Source: a virus. Taken from it: DNA of 21,091 nucleotides. Positions 7,583 through 14,320 of the stretch are shown here, piece by piece. The notes below the pieces were generated by a model. That model saw only the letters and a list, made by a program, of their open reading frames with translations. It was not told the DNA's origin and made no database searches. The position numbers and the translations under genes are program-made. The stretch is taken from IMG/VR virus record IMGVR_UViG_3300045257_000086, positions 1 to 21,091 of that record; one strand, 5' to 3'. Positions within the stretch are counted from its first letter, which is position 1. The number at the start of each line of letters is the position of its first letter.

Positions 7583-7866
7583 TCTGTATCCTTCTTGACG
7601 ATTTTACGGCGGGTACGTTCGGCCACCGTCTCATTGTCAGAGACAGCTTCTGGTTGGCTCTCTTCGATTACTGGAGGAGGTGTCGCTACCATATCAGCCA
7701 CCATCGAATTAAGCACCTTCTTACCGCCACGGCGCTTCTTCATATCGATGAATTTTTCACGCTGCTTGATCGTAGAAGTGATCGGAGCTTCGTTCATTTG
7801 CTGTTTGATGGCAAACAAGTCGAAGTTGACCCATTCACCACGATGACTTTTGACTTTTCGTTCCAT
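7579..7866 (-). CDS. Small basic protein of unknown function
   Basis: 95 residues, ATG at 7866 with GAGGG seven bases upstream and a late-promoter-like CATAAATA at 7888-7895. The N-terminal half (KVKSHRGEWVNFDLFAIKQQ, then a helix with KQREKFIDMKKRRGGKK) is basic. The C-terminal half is low-complexity and mixed acidic/basic (PPPVIEESQPEAVSDNE, then RTRRKIVKKD), probably disordered. I recall similar short proteins with an S-H-R-G-E start in other large phages, without known role. Its own ribosome site and promoter-like element suggest expression independent of the upstream gene. Nucleic-acid binding fits the charge but is not shown by any motif. Confidence 0.65.
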   Translation of the reverse strand: MERKVKSHRGEWVNFDLFAIKQQMNEAPITSTIKQREKFIDMKKRRGGKKVLNSMVADMVATPPPVIEESQPEAVSDNETVAERTRRKIVKKDTE

Positions 7867-7887
7867 TAGGATGCCCTCGGTTAATTC

Positions 7888-7895
7888 TATTTATG
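7888..7895 (-). promoter_or_regulatory. Late-promoter-like CATAAATA
   Basis: One mismatch to TATAAATA, in the 39-base gap before the gene starting at 7866. The predicted leader is 16 bases, the same as for the perfect octamers before the gp16- and gp17-type genes. Confidence 0.45.
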
Positions 7896-7905
7896 CCGCA
7901 AAGGT

Positions 7906-8445
7906 TCAGCGTAAAAACTCATGTATATCAAGTTCGTAGGTCACACTGTCAACATCGTGAACTCCGATCAGATACAGTATATATGAGGCACAAGAACTAC
8001 CACGCCCAACTCCCCAAACGACATTTTTCTCTCGAAAGGTATCCACGATATAAATCAATGCGGCCAGAAATGTTTCTAGGCCGAAGCTTTCGAACACCGC
8101 CCATTCCTCATCAACTCTTAAACGCCGCTCTGCAATTTCTTGGGTAGAAAAACTAGATGTCGCGAGTTCCTCATTCAACCTAGTTTCCAGCCAAGTCCGA
8201 ATATCCAGCTTCAGATAGTTTTTCGGAATCGTCCAATTGTTACTGATATCAGCCAGTTTTTCCTTAATGGTCAAAGGAATTGTAGATACCCTATTGAACT
8301 GCCTCACCTCATCGGTGACTTCATTCACAAAAAGGTTTTCCTTCAGGGCATTACCCTTAAGGATATAATTTGCAAGGAAATCGGCATCAAGGCTGACACA
8401 ACCGTCAAACCATAGGAAGCGGTCATTAAGTTGCGTCCCATCCAT
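7906..8445 (-). CDS. DnaE-like (DNA polymerase III alpha) fragment, stand-alone
   Basis: 179 residues from the ATG at 8445, which follows the preceding TGA by two bases; a longer reading would use TTG at 8451. The C-terminus has V-V-W-G-V-G-R-G-S-S-C-A-S-Y-I-L-Y-L-I-G, then HDVDSVTYELDIHEFLR and stop. This closely follows the bacterial DnaE segment V-G-R-G-S-x-x-G-S-L-V-A-Y-x-L-x-I-T-D-x-D-P-L-x-Y-D-L-L-F-E-R-F-L-N-P. The protein stops a few residues before the point where DnaE carries its catalytic P-D-x-D motif, so it cannot be a polymerase on its own. The N-terminal 120 residues contain predicted helices and no other recognisable motif. No complementary DnaE part follows. I recall DnaE-like short proteins in other T4-like marine phages. 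A DNA- or nucleotide-binding role is possible. Confidence 0.7.
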   Translation of the reverse strand: MDGTQLNDRFLWFDGCVSLDADFLANYILKGNALKENLFVNEVTDEVRQFNRVSTIPLTIKEKLADISNNWTIPKNYLKLDIRTWLETRLNEELATSSFSTQEIAERRLRVDEEWAVFESFGLETFLAALIYIVDTFREKNVVWGVGRGSSCASYILYLIGVHDVDSVTYELDIHEFLR

Positions 8446-8447
8446 GA

Positions 8448-8828
8448 TCAAAACGCTGTTTGGTATGGCTGGCCAGAAAGATCATCGGTTTGCTTGAAGA
8501 CGGGGCTTCCACGCTGCTCAGGCGGACGTAGATCATTCTTAAAGGCCATTGGTTCATGTGACGGCACGTCAAGGTATGGAGAGGCATTAGGATCGAAATA
8601 AGGCTGTGGAGCCGCCATGGTTCGGTTCTGGTGCTGTGATGCCGCTGGAGCGGACACGCTATCTTCCAGCGTCATGATCTTGCTCTTGATCGTCTGCCAC
8701 TGTTCCGCAGTAGGAATCCAGTCATCCGGCTGGAATTCTGAAATTCCTTCAAGCCAATACTTGAGTTCCTGTACACTAATGGTCTTCTTGCCGCTGACGG
8801 CCTTTTTCTTTACTTGTTTGTTTGTCAT
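8448..8828 (-). CDS. Small hypothetical protein (126 aa)
   Basis: ATG at 8828 overlaps the preceding TGA (ATGA). The N-terminus is basic (KQVKKKAVSGKKT). Residues 16-55 form a compact segment, ISVQELKYWLEGISEFQPDD then a W-I-P-T-A-E-Q-W-Q-T-I-K-S-K-I helix, which I recall as a recurring domain in hypothetical proteins of large aquatic phages. Residues 57-126 are Pro/Ala/Gln/Ser-rich and probably disordered. No catalytic motif, membrane segment or metal site is visible. Context is the start of the early operon with two other unknown genes. I assign no function. Confidence 0.7.
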   Translation of the reverse strand: MTNKQVKKKAVSGKKTISVQELKYWLEGISEFQPDDWIPTAEQWQTIKSKIMTLEDSVSAPAASQHQNRTMAAPQPYFDPNASPYLDVPSHEPMAFKNDLRPPEQRGSPVFKQTDDLSGQPYQTAF

Positions 8829-9313
8829 GGTATTAAGTCACCTATGGTTGCATTTTTCAGATATTTATTGTAATTATCTGTGGGTGAAAGGCATATCCAA
8901 TGATCCGGGCCTATAGCATGACAGATCATTTGCGTCTTATGAAGAGATGGGCTGTAGATTTTTGTCGAGATGTGATAATCCATTACTTTGATCGGGGCCG
9001 GATACACACGGTCTGTCTTGTGGTTGTATGCCAAGGCAGTGAAGTTGTTATGTGTCAACTCATAGGCTTCAACAATATCCAATTGTGAGGTCTCTTCCGA
9101 ATAGATCAGAATATTCCAACTTGTTGGAATGGAAACCATGTAATCGTCAATGTTGAGGTCTAGGGCCTCAGTGGTCATCTCTTCGTTCATCAACAGCTTC
9201 GACAACATGAAATCTCGCTCTGCGAGATTCAATGTCCAGAAGAAGTCAATGATCAGAGGAGTTTCTACACTATCAATTACAATGGGGAAGTAATTTTCAT
9301 CCGAAATGATCAT
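8825..9313 (-). CDS. Conserved-looking phage protein of unknown function (162 aa)
   Basis: First gene behind the perfect sigma70 promoter at 9342-9370. ATG at 9313 with AGG eight bases before it; the leader is about 20 bases. The protein is acidic and probably alpha/beta: an N-terminal N-Y-F-P-I-V-I-D strand and F-F-W-T-L-N-L-A-E-R-D helix, a D-Y-M-V-S-I-P-T-S-W-N segment (57-67), Y-E-L-T-H-N-N-F-T-A-L-A-Y, and a C-terminal C-H-A-I-G-P-D-H-W-I-C-L-S-P followed by Y-N-K-Y-L-K-N. I recall proteins of this pattern in other T4-like environmental phages without assigned function. First position after a strong early promoter suggests early, abundant expression. That would fit a host-takeover or replication-support role, but this is inference. 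Confidence 0.7.
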   Translation of the reverse strand: MIISDENYFPIVIDSVETPLIIDFFWTLNLAERDFMLSKLLMNEEMTTEALDLNIDDYMVSIPTSWNILIYSEETSQLDIVEAYELTHNNFTALAYNHKTDRVYPAPIKVMDYHISTKIYSPSLHKTQMICHAIGPDHWICLSPTDNYNKYLKNATIGDLIP

Positions 9314-9341
9314 TCTTGATACCTATGTGTGGTCACTGTGC

Positions 9342-9370
9342 ATTATATGGAAGATACCGCCCAGTGTCAA
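9342..9370 (-). promoter_or_regulatory. Perfect consensus sigma70 promoter
   Basis: On the minus strand TTGACA (9365-9370), exactly 17 bases, then TATAAT (9342-9347), in the 60-base gap between uvsW and the next gene. Both hexamers are 6/6. The start is predicted near 9335, about 22 bases before the ATG at 9313. It would drive the whole 9313-to-3974 operon with unmodified host polymerase. Confidence 0.88.
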
Positions 9371-9373
9371 GAC

Positions 9374-10894
9374 TTAATCTATTTCTTTATACAATTCCTC
9401 GTATTCGATGGTCTTCTCGGAGAATGGATGTTGTTCAGAGTCGTAGAATTTCTTTCTCTTATTGGCGTGATCGCGAGAGAATGGCATGTTACTGTGTATG
9501 TCATACACCGTCACTTCACCTTTGTCATGTGCTTTCCGCAATGAACGGCCCAATGTTTGGATGATTCGAGTAAAACTCTTCTCTGCATCGATCATGACCA
9601 CGTTGAAAAGTCGCTTGATGCTAAGTCCAGTCGAAACAAGCTTGAAGGTCGCTATGACAACCATGTTATCGTTGTCGGCGAAAGCCGCATAGATTTTCTT
9701 GCGGACTTTCGCTTTATCTTCACCGTAAATGAAGATGGCCCCTTCGATCATGCTTGCCAGTTTTTTTCCGTGTTCGACACCTTTCAAGATGACCAACGTG
9801 TTACCCTTTGGCTTCTGTGAAATCCCATACATGAAATCAGCCAAGAACTCATTTCGTAATACACGCTTGGCCAAGAAATCCTTCTCCGTTTCATAGTCCG
9901 GAAGGTACACTTTCATGAAGCGTTTCATGGTCATTTTAGGGTTGGATTTATCCCTGAGATACTCCACATATTTCGGAGACTTAAGATACTCCGCATATTC
10001 CGTTGTAAGTGTCTCGGCAAGACACCACATTTTGATCGACAGTTCAGCTAACCAACCCGAATCGATCAGTTCTCTCGCGGTTATCGTATGAAGAACATCA
10101 CCAAGATAGACTCGCATTGTCATACGGTCTACAGGGTCTTCATGCAGCGTTCCAGTCAATGCAATACGGAAGCTGATATGTGAGGCAGCATTACCAAGAA
10201 TATCTTGTAGCTGCTCTCCTGTGACGCCGTGGCACTCGTCAACAATCAGACTGTTGAACTGCCCAAGAATGCCCTTGTTGTGTTGTATTGCCTGCCATGT
10301 TGACACGACAGTATCAGCGTCCAACATTTTGCGCTTACCAGAATATTCGCCAAGACTGAGTCCATAAATGGCGAGTTCATCGATGGTCTGTTCGATCAAG
10401 TCCTTGTTCGGAACAATGACGATATTTTTGGCACCATTCGTTTTGGTGAGAAGATCACATAAGACGGCAGTGAGCAACGTCTTACCGGCACCCGTACCAG
10501 CCAAAATGATTCCATTACCCTTCTCGGCGATAGCATGCATTTCTTCAAGCTGGTGCTTGCCTAAAGTGATACCGGGAAAATAGTTAGCATCGATAAAAGG
10601 AATCTCAAACAACCCGGCATGTCTTTGGTCGATGAACTTAAACTTATACCCCATGTGCTTCAGGGACGCGACAATCTCCGGCATGAGATGATTGAAGGTC
10701 AAGCCGCCCTTGGTAAAGAAATGTTTCTTGCCATCCCATTTCTTCAACTTAAAAAGTGGGTTGTATTGGTAACCCTTCTCATAATACCCGTACTGTTCAT
10801 ACAGCAGGTTCAATTCTTCTTGGCGAAGACCGATGACAGCAAATTTGATTTCGTCAAGAACCTTGATCGTGGCGATCTTCTGATACTCTGTCAT
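9374..10894 (-). CDS. uvsW: UvsW-type SF2 DNA/RNA helicase
   Basis: 506 residues, close to T4 UvsW in length. ATG at 10894 overlaps the UvsY-like stop (ATGA). After an N-terminal DNA-binding domain (about 1-105, with Y-N-P-L-F-K-L-K-K-W-D-G-K), motifs follow in SF2 order: L-G-K-H-Q-L-E-E-M (Q/I region, 111-119), Walker A A-G-T-G-A-G-K-T (132-139), D-E-C-H (219-222), A-L-T-G-T (245-249), S-T-G-L-S-I (421-426) and Q-T-L-G-R-S-L-R-K (446-454). In T4, UvsW unwinds Holliday junctions, stalled forks and R-loops and switches origin replication to recombination-dependent replication. It stands last in the gp32-uvsX-unknown-uvsY-uvsW group. All helicase residues are intact. Confidence 0.93.
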   Translation of the reverse strand: MTEYQKIATIKVLDEIKFAVIGLRQEELNLLYEQYGYYEKGYQYNPLFKLKKWDGKKHFFTKGGLTFNHLMPEIVASLKHMGYKFKFIDQRHAGLFEIPFIDANYFPGITLGKHQLEEMHAIAEKGNGIILAGTGAGKTLLTAVLCDLLTKTNGAKNIVIVPNKDLIEQTIDELAIYGLSLGEYSGKRKMLDADTVVSTWQAIQHNKGILGQFNSLIVDECHGVTGEQLQDILGNAASHISFRIALTGTLHEDPVDRMTMRVYLGDVLHTITARELIDSGWLAELSIKMWCLAETLTTEYAEYLKSPKYVEYLRDKSNPKMTMKRFMKVYLPDYETEKDFLAKRVLRNEFLADFMYGISQKPKGNTLVILKGVEHGKKLASMIEGAIFIYGEDKAKVRKKIYAAFADNDNMVVIATFKLVSTGLSIKRLFNVVMIDAEKSFTRIIQTLGRSLRKAHDKGEVTVYDIHSNMPFSRDHANKRKKFYDSEQHPFSEKTIEYEELYKEID

Positions 10895-11340
10895 ATGATT
10901 ATCGTAATATCACCGAGCAACGCAATTTTCAACTTGACAATGTTATTCAGTGAGTAGCCACGTTGCTCAAACGACTGCACAATCGACTTCGCTTTAGTTA
11001 GGCGTTCCTCGAATTCTGCTCTAGCCAGCGCATAACGTTTATATTCAGGATCGTCCTTGGACATTTTTTCTGTATTGCGCTCACCGATTAGGCGCGGATT
11101 TTGTGATATGACACGCATTGATTTGGCCTGAGCTATGTTGGCCATCAGGTCTACATGATTGTATAGACACTCAAGCTCCGCTTTGATTTGATCGTAATAG
11201 GCGTAATACGATGGTTGACCCATAATGGCTCTTTCAAGATTTTTACCACCAAGGAACAGATCATTTTCCCAATTGTCCATACGGGTGTCAAAGTCTCGGA
11301 GAATTTCCTTTAGGTTTGATAGGTCATCTTTGAGGATCAT
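10891..11340 (-). CDS. uvsY: UvsY-like recombination mediator (candidate)
   Basis: 149 residues; the ATG at 11340 overlaps the preceding TAA by one base. The protein is almost wholly helical and highly charged. A Y-x-x-Y-Y-D-Q-I segment and K-x-x-L-x-x-A-E-like helices lead to the C-terminal V-Q-S-F-E-Q-R-G-Y-S-L-N-N-I-V-K-L-K. This compares with the T4 UvsY end, I-K-S-R-G-F-A-I-K-H-I followed by a short tail. T4 UvsY is 137 residues and its gene lies beside uvsW. UvsY displaces gp32 and loads UvsX onto single-stranded DNA. The assignment depends on size, the RG[YF] motif near the C-terminus and position between uvsX and uvsW; overall identity appears low. The alternative is an unrelated coiled-coil protein. 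Confidence 0.58.
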   Translation of the reverse strand: MILKDDLSNLKEILRDFDTRMDNWENDLFLGGKNLERAIMGQPSYYAYYDQIKAELECLYNHVDLMANIAQAKSMRVISQNPRLIGERNTEKMSKDDPEYKRYALARAEFEERLTKAKSIVQSFEQRGYSLNNIVKLKIALLGDITIII

Positions 11341-11945
11341 TAGTTACTCTTTTTGGTTGTGTCTTCCGAACTGTATGCACTGGAAATAGCGAACTGTAGC
11401 GCGTCTACTTGTTCTGGCGACATTGAAACGGTATCAAACCCGCTGATGTAACGAGGACGGGTTAACTTTTCTAAAATATCCTTGTGTTCGGGATTTGACA
11501 ATAGGTCGGCATTAGTCTTTACATTACCATTCATGATGTCAGAAAGCAACTGCGGTTGTCCGCTTTTCATTACATCAAGCATGAATTGTAGATGCTCGTG
11601 AATTACGTTAACATCCTTGCTTTCCAAAACAATCATGGATGCTGTTAGATTCAATATATTGTGATACTTGTCTAGATTGTTGTCATCGATTACCAATGGT
11701 TTGCCTTCCACGGATATCACATCACCGACTTTGAGACCGACTCGGCCCTGTAAGGTTACAAAACCTAACGTGTGTGGAATGCGTTCGATGGATACCCACG
11801 TGATTTCCCGATCAAGTGTGATCAGGCGGCGTGCAGCATCAGACAAAGGCTCACGAAATACATCGAAAATGCGTTCCGTGAGCCTCTTTTTGTCAAAATC
11901 TCGTTTATCTATTGCGGCTTCTATTGAAATGCTGGAATAATCCAT
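11340..11945 (-). CDS. Hypothetical protein between uvsX and uvsY-like gene
   Basis: 201 residues from the ATG at 11945, chosen over a TTG at 11972 because GAGGG lies four bases before it. The N-terminus (MDYSSISIEAAIDKRDFDKK) is helical. A middle part (about 50-90) looks beta-rich (ITWVSIERIPHTLGFVTLQG then VGDVISVEGKPLVI). The C-terminal 100 residues are helical with Asn/Leu repeats and end in Thr/Lys/Ser. I do not recognise a family. It has no ATPase, nuclease or zinc motif. Location inside the recombination group and start-stop coupling to the UvsY-like gene suggest a role in replication or recombination. In some T4-like phages the helicase loader gp59 or other accessory factors lie nearby, but the sequence gives no clear link to them. 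Confidence 0.65.
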   Translation of the reverse strand: MDYSSISIEAAIDKRDFDKKRLTERIFDVFREPLSDAARRLITLDREITWVSIERIPHTLGFVTLQGRVGLKVGDVISVEGKPLVIDDNNLDKYHNILNLTASMIVLESKDVNVIHEHLQFMLDVMKSGQPQLLSDIMNGNVKTNADLLSNPEHKDILEKLTRPRYISGFDTVSMSPEQVDALQFAISSAYSSEDTTKKSN

Positions 11946-11961
11946 GAGACCCTCGATAGGT

Positions 11962-11983
11962 GAGAGCGTCAATTAACGCTCTC
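11962..11983 (-). other. Perfect 7-bp hairpin between uvsX and the next gene
   Basis: Stem GAGAGCG/CGCTCTC with an 8-base loop. There is no T-run after it on the minus strand, so it is not a typical terminator. It lies 16 bases upstream of the ATG at 11945 and just after an AATAAATA (11987-11994) at the uvsX stop codon. An mRNA 5'-end or processing hairpin is possible. Confidence 0.5.
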
Positions 11984-11989
11984 GATTAT

Positions 11990-13123
11990 TTATTCCAGTC
12001 CATCAGGTTCTGCGGCGGCTGCCAACAAGCCCTTATCTACCAGTTGCTTCAGCTTGGCACGGGTCTGCGCCTTTGCCTTCTTCTCTGGCACCATCTCTTC
12101 TACTACATCATCTGAGATGGCGTTGATTTCTACTTGTCCGAAATTCTTGACCGCTTCGAAAACCTTTTCCTGTACGTCCTTGAAGTTCTTGGCGAAGAAT
12201 TTCTCACCTTCAATGACCAGTTGATTTCCACTTGGCGTGACAATGCCAAGCGATTTCGCTACTGACAGGATACCTTCATACGGATCGAGACCTGTATCGT
12301 ATGGAACCACAATTTCTACCTGTTGGAACGGTTTGGTGAACCGGGTTTTCCATCCGAACACTTTCAGACGAATACCCTTCACCTCATCCGAACCCTCTTC
12401 CTTCTTCATCAGCAGGCGTGTCACCAACATCAACTGGGAGACGGCATATTTGATTGCTTCAGCCATCTTCCACGGCGGTGATGCATATTTTGTCTGATCA
12501 ACGTAGACATGTTTTGTTACAAGAACAGCTACCGGAAGATGCTTGATATTGGAAATCATCAAGTCAAGGAATTGCTTCATCTTCTTGGAATGCAATCCTT
12601 GATCGCTTCCCATTTCGCCAGACTTCTCGAACTCTTCCAACATGCCATCAACGAAGAGTAGGTCGAGAGAATCAACCACGATCAAAACTTTTGGAAGGTC
12701 ATCCATACTGCCACCGCTTTCGATGACATCGGTGTATTCTTTGGTGATCTTTTGGAATGATTTGACGCCAGAAGACATGTTCTTGACCGATGCGTAGAAG
12801 TAATCTTCTGAATCGGTGTCCACGCCGACCGCTTGTAAGTATTCATCGTCCAATGCATGTTCCGAGTCTAGAACCGCAACACAGAACCCTGTAGACAATG
12901 CTTGCTTGATGACGTTGGATATGATGAAGCTTTTACCAGACCCAGAAGGGCCTGCGAACATGGTTACACGGCCCTGTGGAACAGCACGTTCCCAATGACC
13001 TGACATTACCTTGTTGATGCAATAGTTGCCGCTACTGAGCCAAAATTTTGGTGTTGCTTTTTCAAGGGAAGCACCCTTTACTTTACTGATTGATTTTGAG
13101 AGCCTGTCTCTAAATGATGCCAT
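11990..13123 (-). CDS. uvsX: UvsX RecA-type strand-exchange recombinase
   Basis: 377 residues from the ATG at 13123, supported by GGAG six bases upstream. The longer frame to 13225 would run into the gp32 C-terminal coding region and give a non-homologous start. T4 UvsX has 391 residues. Walker A G-P-S-G-S-G-K-S is at 58-65, Walker B V-L-I-V-V-D-S-L-D at 146-154. The V-L-D-S-E-H-A-L-D segment (84-92) corresponds to the catalytic Glu region of RecA-like enzymes. A LVTKHVY stretch (201-207) corresponds to the beta-strand before the DNA-binding loop. The C-terminus is Lys/Glu/Ala-rich. UvsX coats single-stranded DNA with UvsY, displacing gp32, for recombination-dependent replication and repair. 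A terminator-like hairpin separates it from gp32, so it depends on readthrough or an unseen promoter. Confidence 0.94.
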   Translation of the reverse strand: MASFRDRLSKSISKVKGASLEKATPKFWLSSGNYCINKVMSGHWERAVPQGRVTMFAGPSGSGKSFIISNVIKQALSTGFCVAVLDSEHALDDEYLQAVGVDTDSEDYFYASVKNMSSGVKSFQKITKEYTDVIESGGSMDDLPKVLIVVDSLDLLFVDGMLEEFEKSGEMGSDQGLHSKKMKQFLDLMISNIKHLPVAVLVTKHVYVDQTKYASPPWKMAEAIKYAVSQLMLVTRLLMKKEEGSDEVKGIRLKVFGWKTRFTKPFQQVEIVVPYDTGLDPYEGILSVAKSLGIVTPSGNQLVIEGEKFFAKNFKDVQEKVFEAVKNFGQVEINAISDDVVEEMVPEKKAKAQTRAKLKQLVDKGLLAAAAEPDGLE

Positions 13124-13141
13124 TGTGAACTCCAATAAGAA

Positions 13142-13162
13142 GGGGGTAAGGTCATTACCCCC
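13142..13162 (-). terminator. Terminator-like hairpin after gp32
   Basis: GGGGGTAA/TTACCCCC, a perfect 8-bp stem with a 5-base loop, followed on the minus strand by TTCTTATT. It lies 22 bases after the gp32 stop and 18 bases before the uvsX start. The U-tract is imperfect, so partial termination (attenuation) is likely, setting gp32 above uvsX. Confidence 0.7.
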
Positions 13163-13184
13163 GTTGTATTTCCCTCTTGTGGTA

Positions 13185-14171
13185 TTACTCGGCAGCGGCA
13201 GCCGCAGCCTTCTTGGCTGCTGCACGTGCCTTCATGCGAGCTTCAATGCCATCGTCTTCGAGAACTTCAGCATCGACAATCGTCTTTGCTACCTGTGTCT
13301 GTGGACGCTTGGTGACCGCTGGAGAATCGTCTTCGACGACAACCCTGCGGGATGTACGAGGGGCTTCCTCACCGTCGTCTGCTGCCGGTGCCGCGTTGGC
13401 TGGCTTACGTGGTGACTCTGCTGGAGTTTCATCGGCTGCTGGTACACTGCCGCCCGTCAAATGGGCCTGAAGCAATGCATGAACCGCTTCTTCACCCGGA
13501 TTCGGTGGTAGAAGTGTTGACAAATCCAACGGTTCATAGTTGGCAAACAGTTCCGGGAACTTCGTGGTAATGTCTGTGGACTTACCAGAGAACCCGCTAC
13601 CGATGATGTAGTTGTCATACCCACCGTGTTCCATTTTCTTGATGATGAAGTTGAATCCATCCTTCAATTCCCATGGTGCCACGTCCATTGGTTCGTCATC
13701 ATTGAAGATTTGCTCAAGCATCTTCTGCATCAACTGATAGTTGACCTGAAAAGTCTTGATCTTGCCTTCTGCTGACTCACCGTTTGCATCCTTCGGGAGT
13801 GGGTCTTTCACGACAACGGCACGCAAATACGACTTGCGCTTACGGTAATACACCTTGCCCATCGCCTTGTCCTTCAGTACGTTGTAATACTTCTGGCTTA
13901 GTTCGCAGATTGGGCATGTGAGACCATACATGGAAATGCATGCGATCTTCCGATCCTTACCGTCGATAGGCAAGAAATGCTCGAACTTGTCGATGAAGAA
14001 AATGTCGGGGTTGTCTTTGTTTGCATCGCGTAGGATGCGGATGATTGCTGATTCATCAACCTTGATATCCCAGAATGGGTACATATCTCCGCTGACGGTG
14101 CTGGTGGTGGTTTTCTTTTCTTTGGACTTCTTGAAGCGTTCTTTCAATGAAGCAAGGTCTGGCTGTGACAT
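13185..14171 (-). CDS. 32: Single-stranded DNA-binding protein (gp32)
   Basis: 328 residues (T4 gp32 is 301). ATG at 14171 with GAGGA upstream. The zinc site of gp32 is visible: His65, Cys78, Cys86 and Cys89 (H-F-L-P-I-D-G, then I-A-C-I-S-M-Y-G-L-T-C-P-I-C), compared with His64, Cys77, Cys87 and Cys90 in T4. The N-terminal basic part (LKERFKKSKEKK, 9-20) corresponds to the cooperativity domain. The OB-fold core runs to about residue 225. The tail (235-328) is Pro/Ala-rich, then acidic (DDGEEAPR, VEDDS, AEVLEDDGIEA), and unusually ends in a basic Ala/Lys helix (RMKARAAAKKAAAAAAE). gp32 coats single strands at forks and recombination sites and binds other replication proteins by its tail. Two promoters (sigma70-like and late) stand in front of it. 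Confidence 0.93.
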   Translation of the reverse strand: MSQPDLASLKERFKKSKEKKTTTSTVSGDMYPFWDIKVDESAIIRILRDANKDNPDIFFIDKFEHFLPIDGKDRKIACISMYGLTCPICELSQKYYNVLKDKAMGKVYYRKRKSYLRAVVVKDPLPKDANGESAEGKIKTFQVNYQLMQKMLEQIFNDDEPMDVAPWELKDGFNFIIKKMEHGGYDNYIIGSGFSGKSTDITTKFPELFANYEPLDLSTLLPPNPGEEAVHALLQAHLTGGSVPAADETPAESPRKPANAAPAADDGEEAPRTSRRVVVEDDSPAVTKRPQTQVAKTIVDAEVLEDDGIEARMKARAAAKKAAAAAAE

Positions 14172-14252
14172 GGTGTAATCCTCTTAGTCTTCTTTTTATT
14201 ATTTTGGTGTTGCGTTCTTTTTCTTCTAGACTTCTATTCAATACTACAAGAG

Positions 14253-14260
14253 TATTTATA
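14253..14260 (-). promoter_or_regulatory. T4-type late promoter octamer TATAAATA (gp32)
   Basis: Perfect octamer in the 147-base gap before gp32. The predicted start is near 14247, leaving a 76-base leader, longer than at the other late sites. It is 25 bases downstream of the sigma70-like -10 element, making a tandem early/late promoter pair. Confidence 0.7.
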
Positions 14261-14284
14261 CGCCGGAATAAAAAGTGTACCGAT

Positions 14285-14312
14285 ATTCTAGCACACAAAA
14301 CCTATCCGTCAA
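14285..14312 (-). promoter_or_regulatory. Sigma70-like extended -10 promoter for gp32
   Basis: TTGACG (14307-14312), 16 bases, TAGAAT (14285-14290), with a TG one base before the -10 hexamer (TGC-TAGAAT). Each hexamer is 5/6. The start is near 14278. The -35 element lies inside the hairpin loop that follows the upstream gene. Confidence 0.72.
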
Positions 14313-14320
14313 GAGGTTTT
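14297..14320 (-). terminator. Weak terminator-like hairpin after the SWIM-type gene
   Basis: AAAACCT/AGGTTTT, a 7-bp stem with a 10-base loop. The 5' arm overlaps the stop codon at 14319-14321, and the 3' arm ends in TTTT. It is AT-rich, so weak. It would also insulate the gp32 promoter embedded in it. Confidence 0.4.

Noticed and set aside
8862-8869. AATAAATA as a late promoter for the gene at 8828
   Set aside because: It lies within the coding sequence of the upstream gene (Asn-Lys-Tyr codons), has one mismatch, and the gene is already coupled by ATGA.
9374-10894. UvsW as a type I restriction or host-defence helicase
   Set aside because: Length, N-terminal domain, motif set and neighbours (gp32, UvsX, UvsY-like) fit phage UvsW.
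13124-13225. N-terminal extension of UvsX (34 residues)
   Set aside because: It runs through the terminator hairpin and gp32 coding end; the ATG at 13123 has a good ribosome site and the family-like start.
13026-13470. Plus-strand frames opposite the gp32 tail and uvsX start
   Set aside because: They are antisense to confident genes and reflect the Ala/Glu-rich gp32 tail; all supported genes are on the minus strand.
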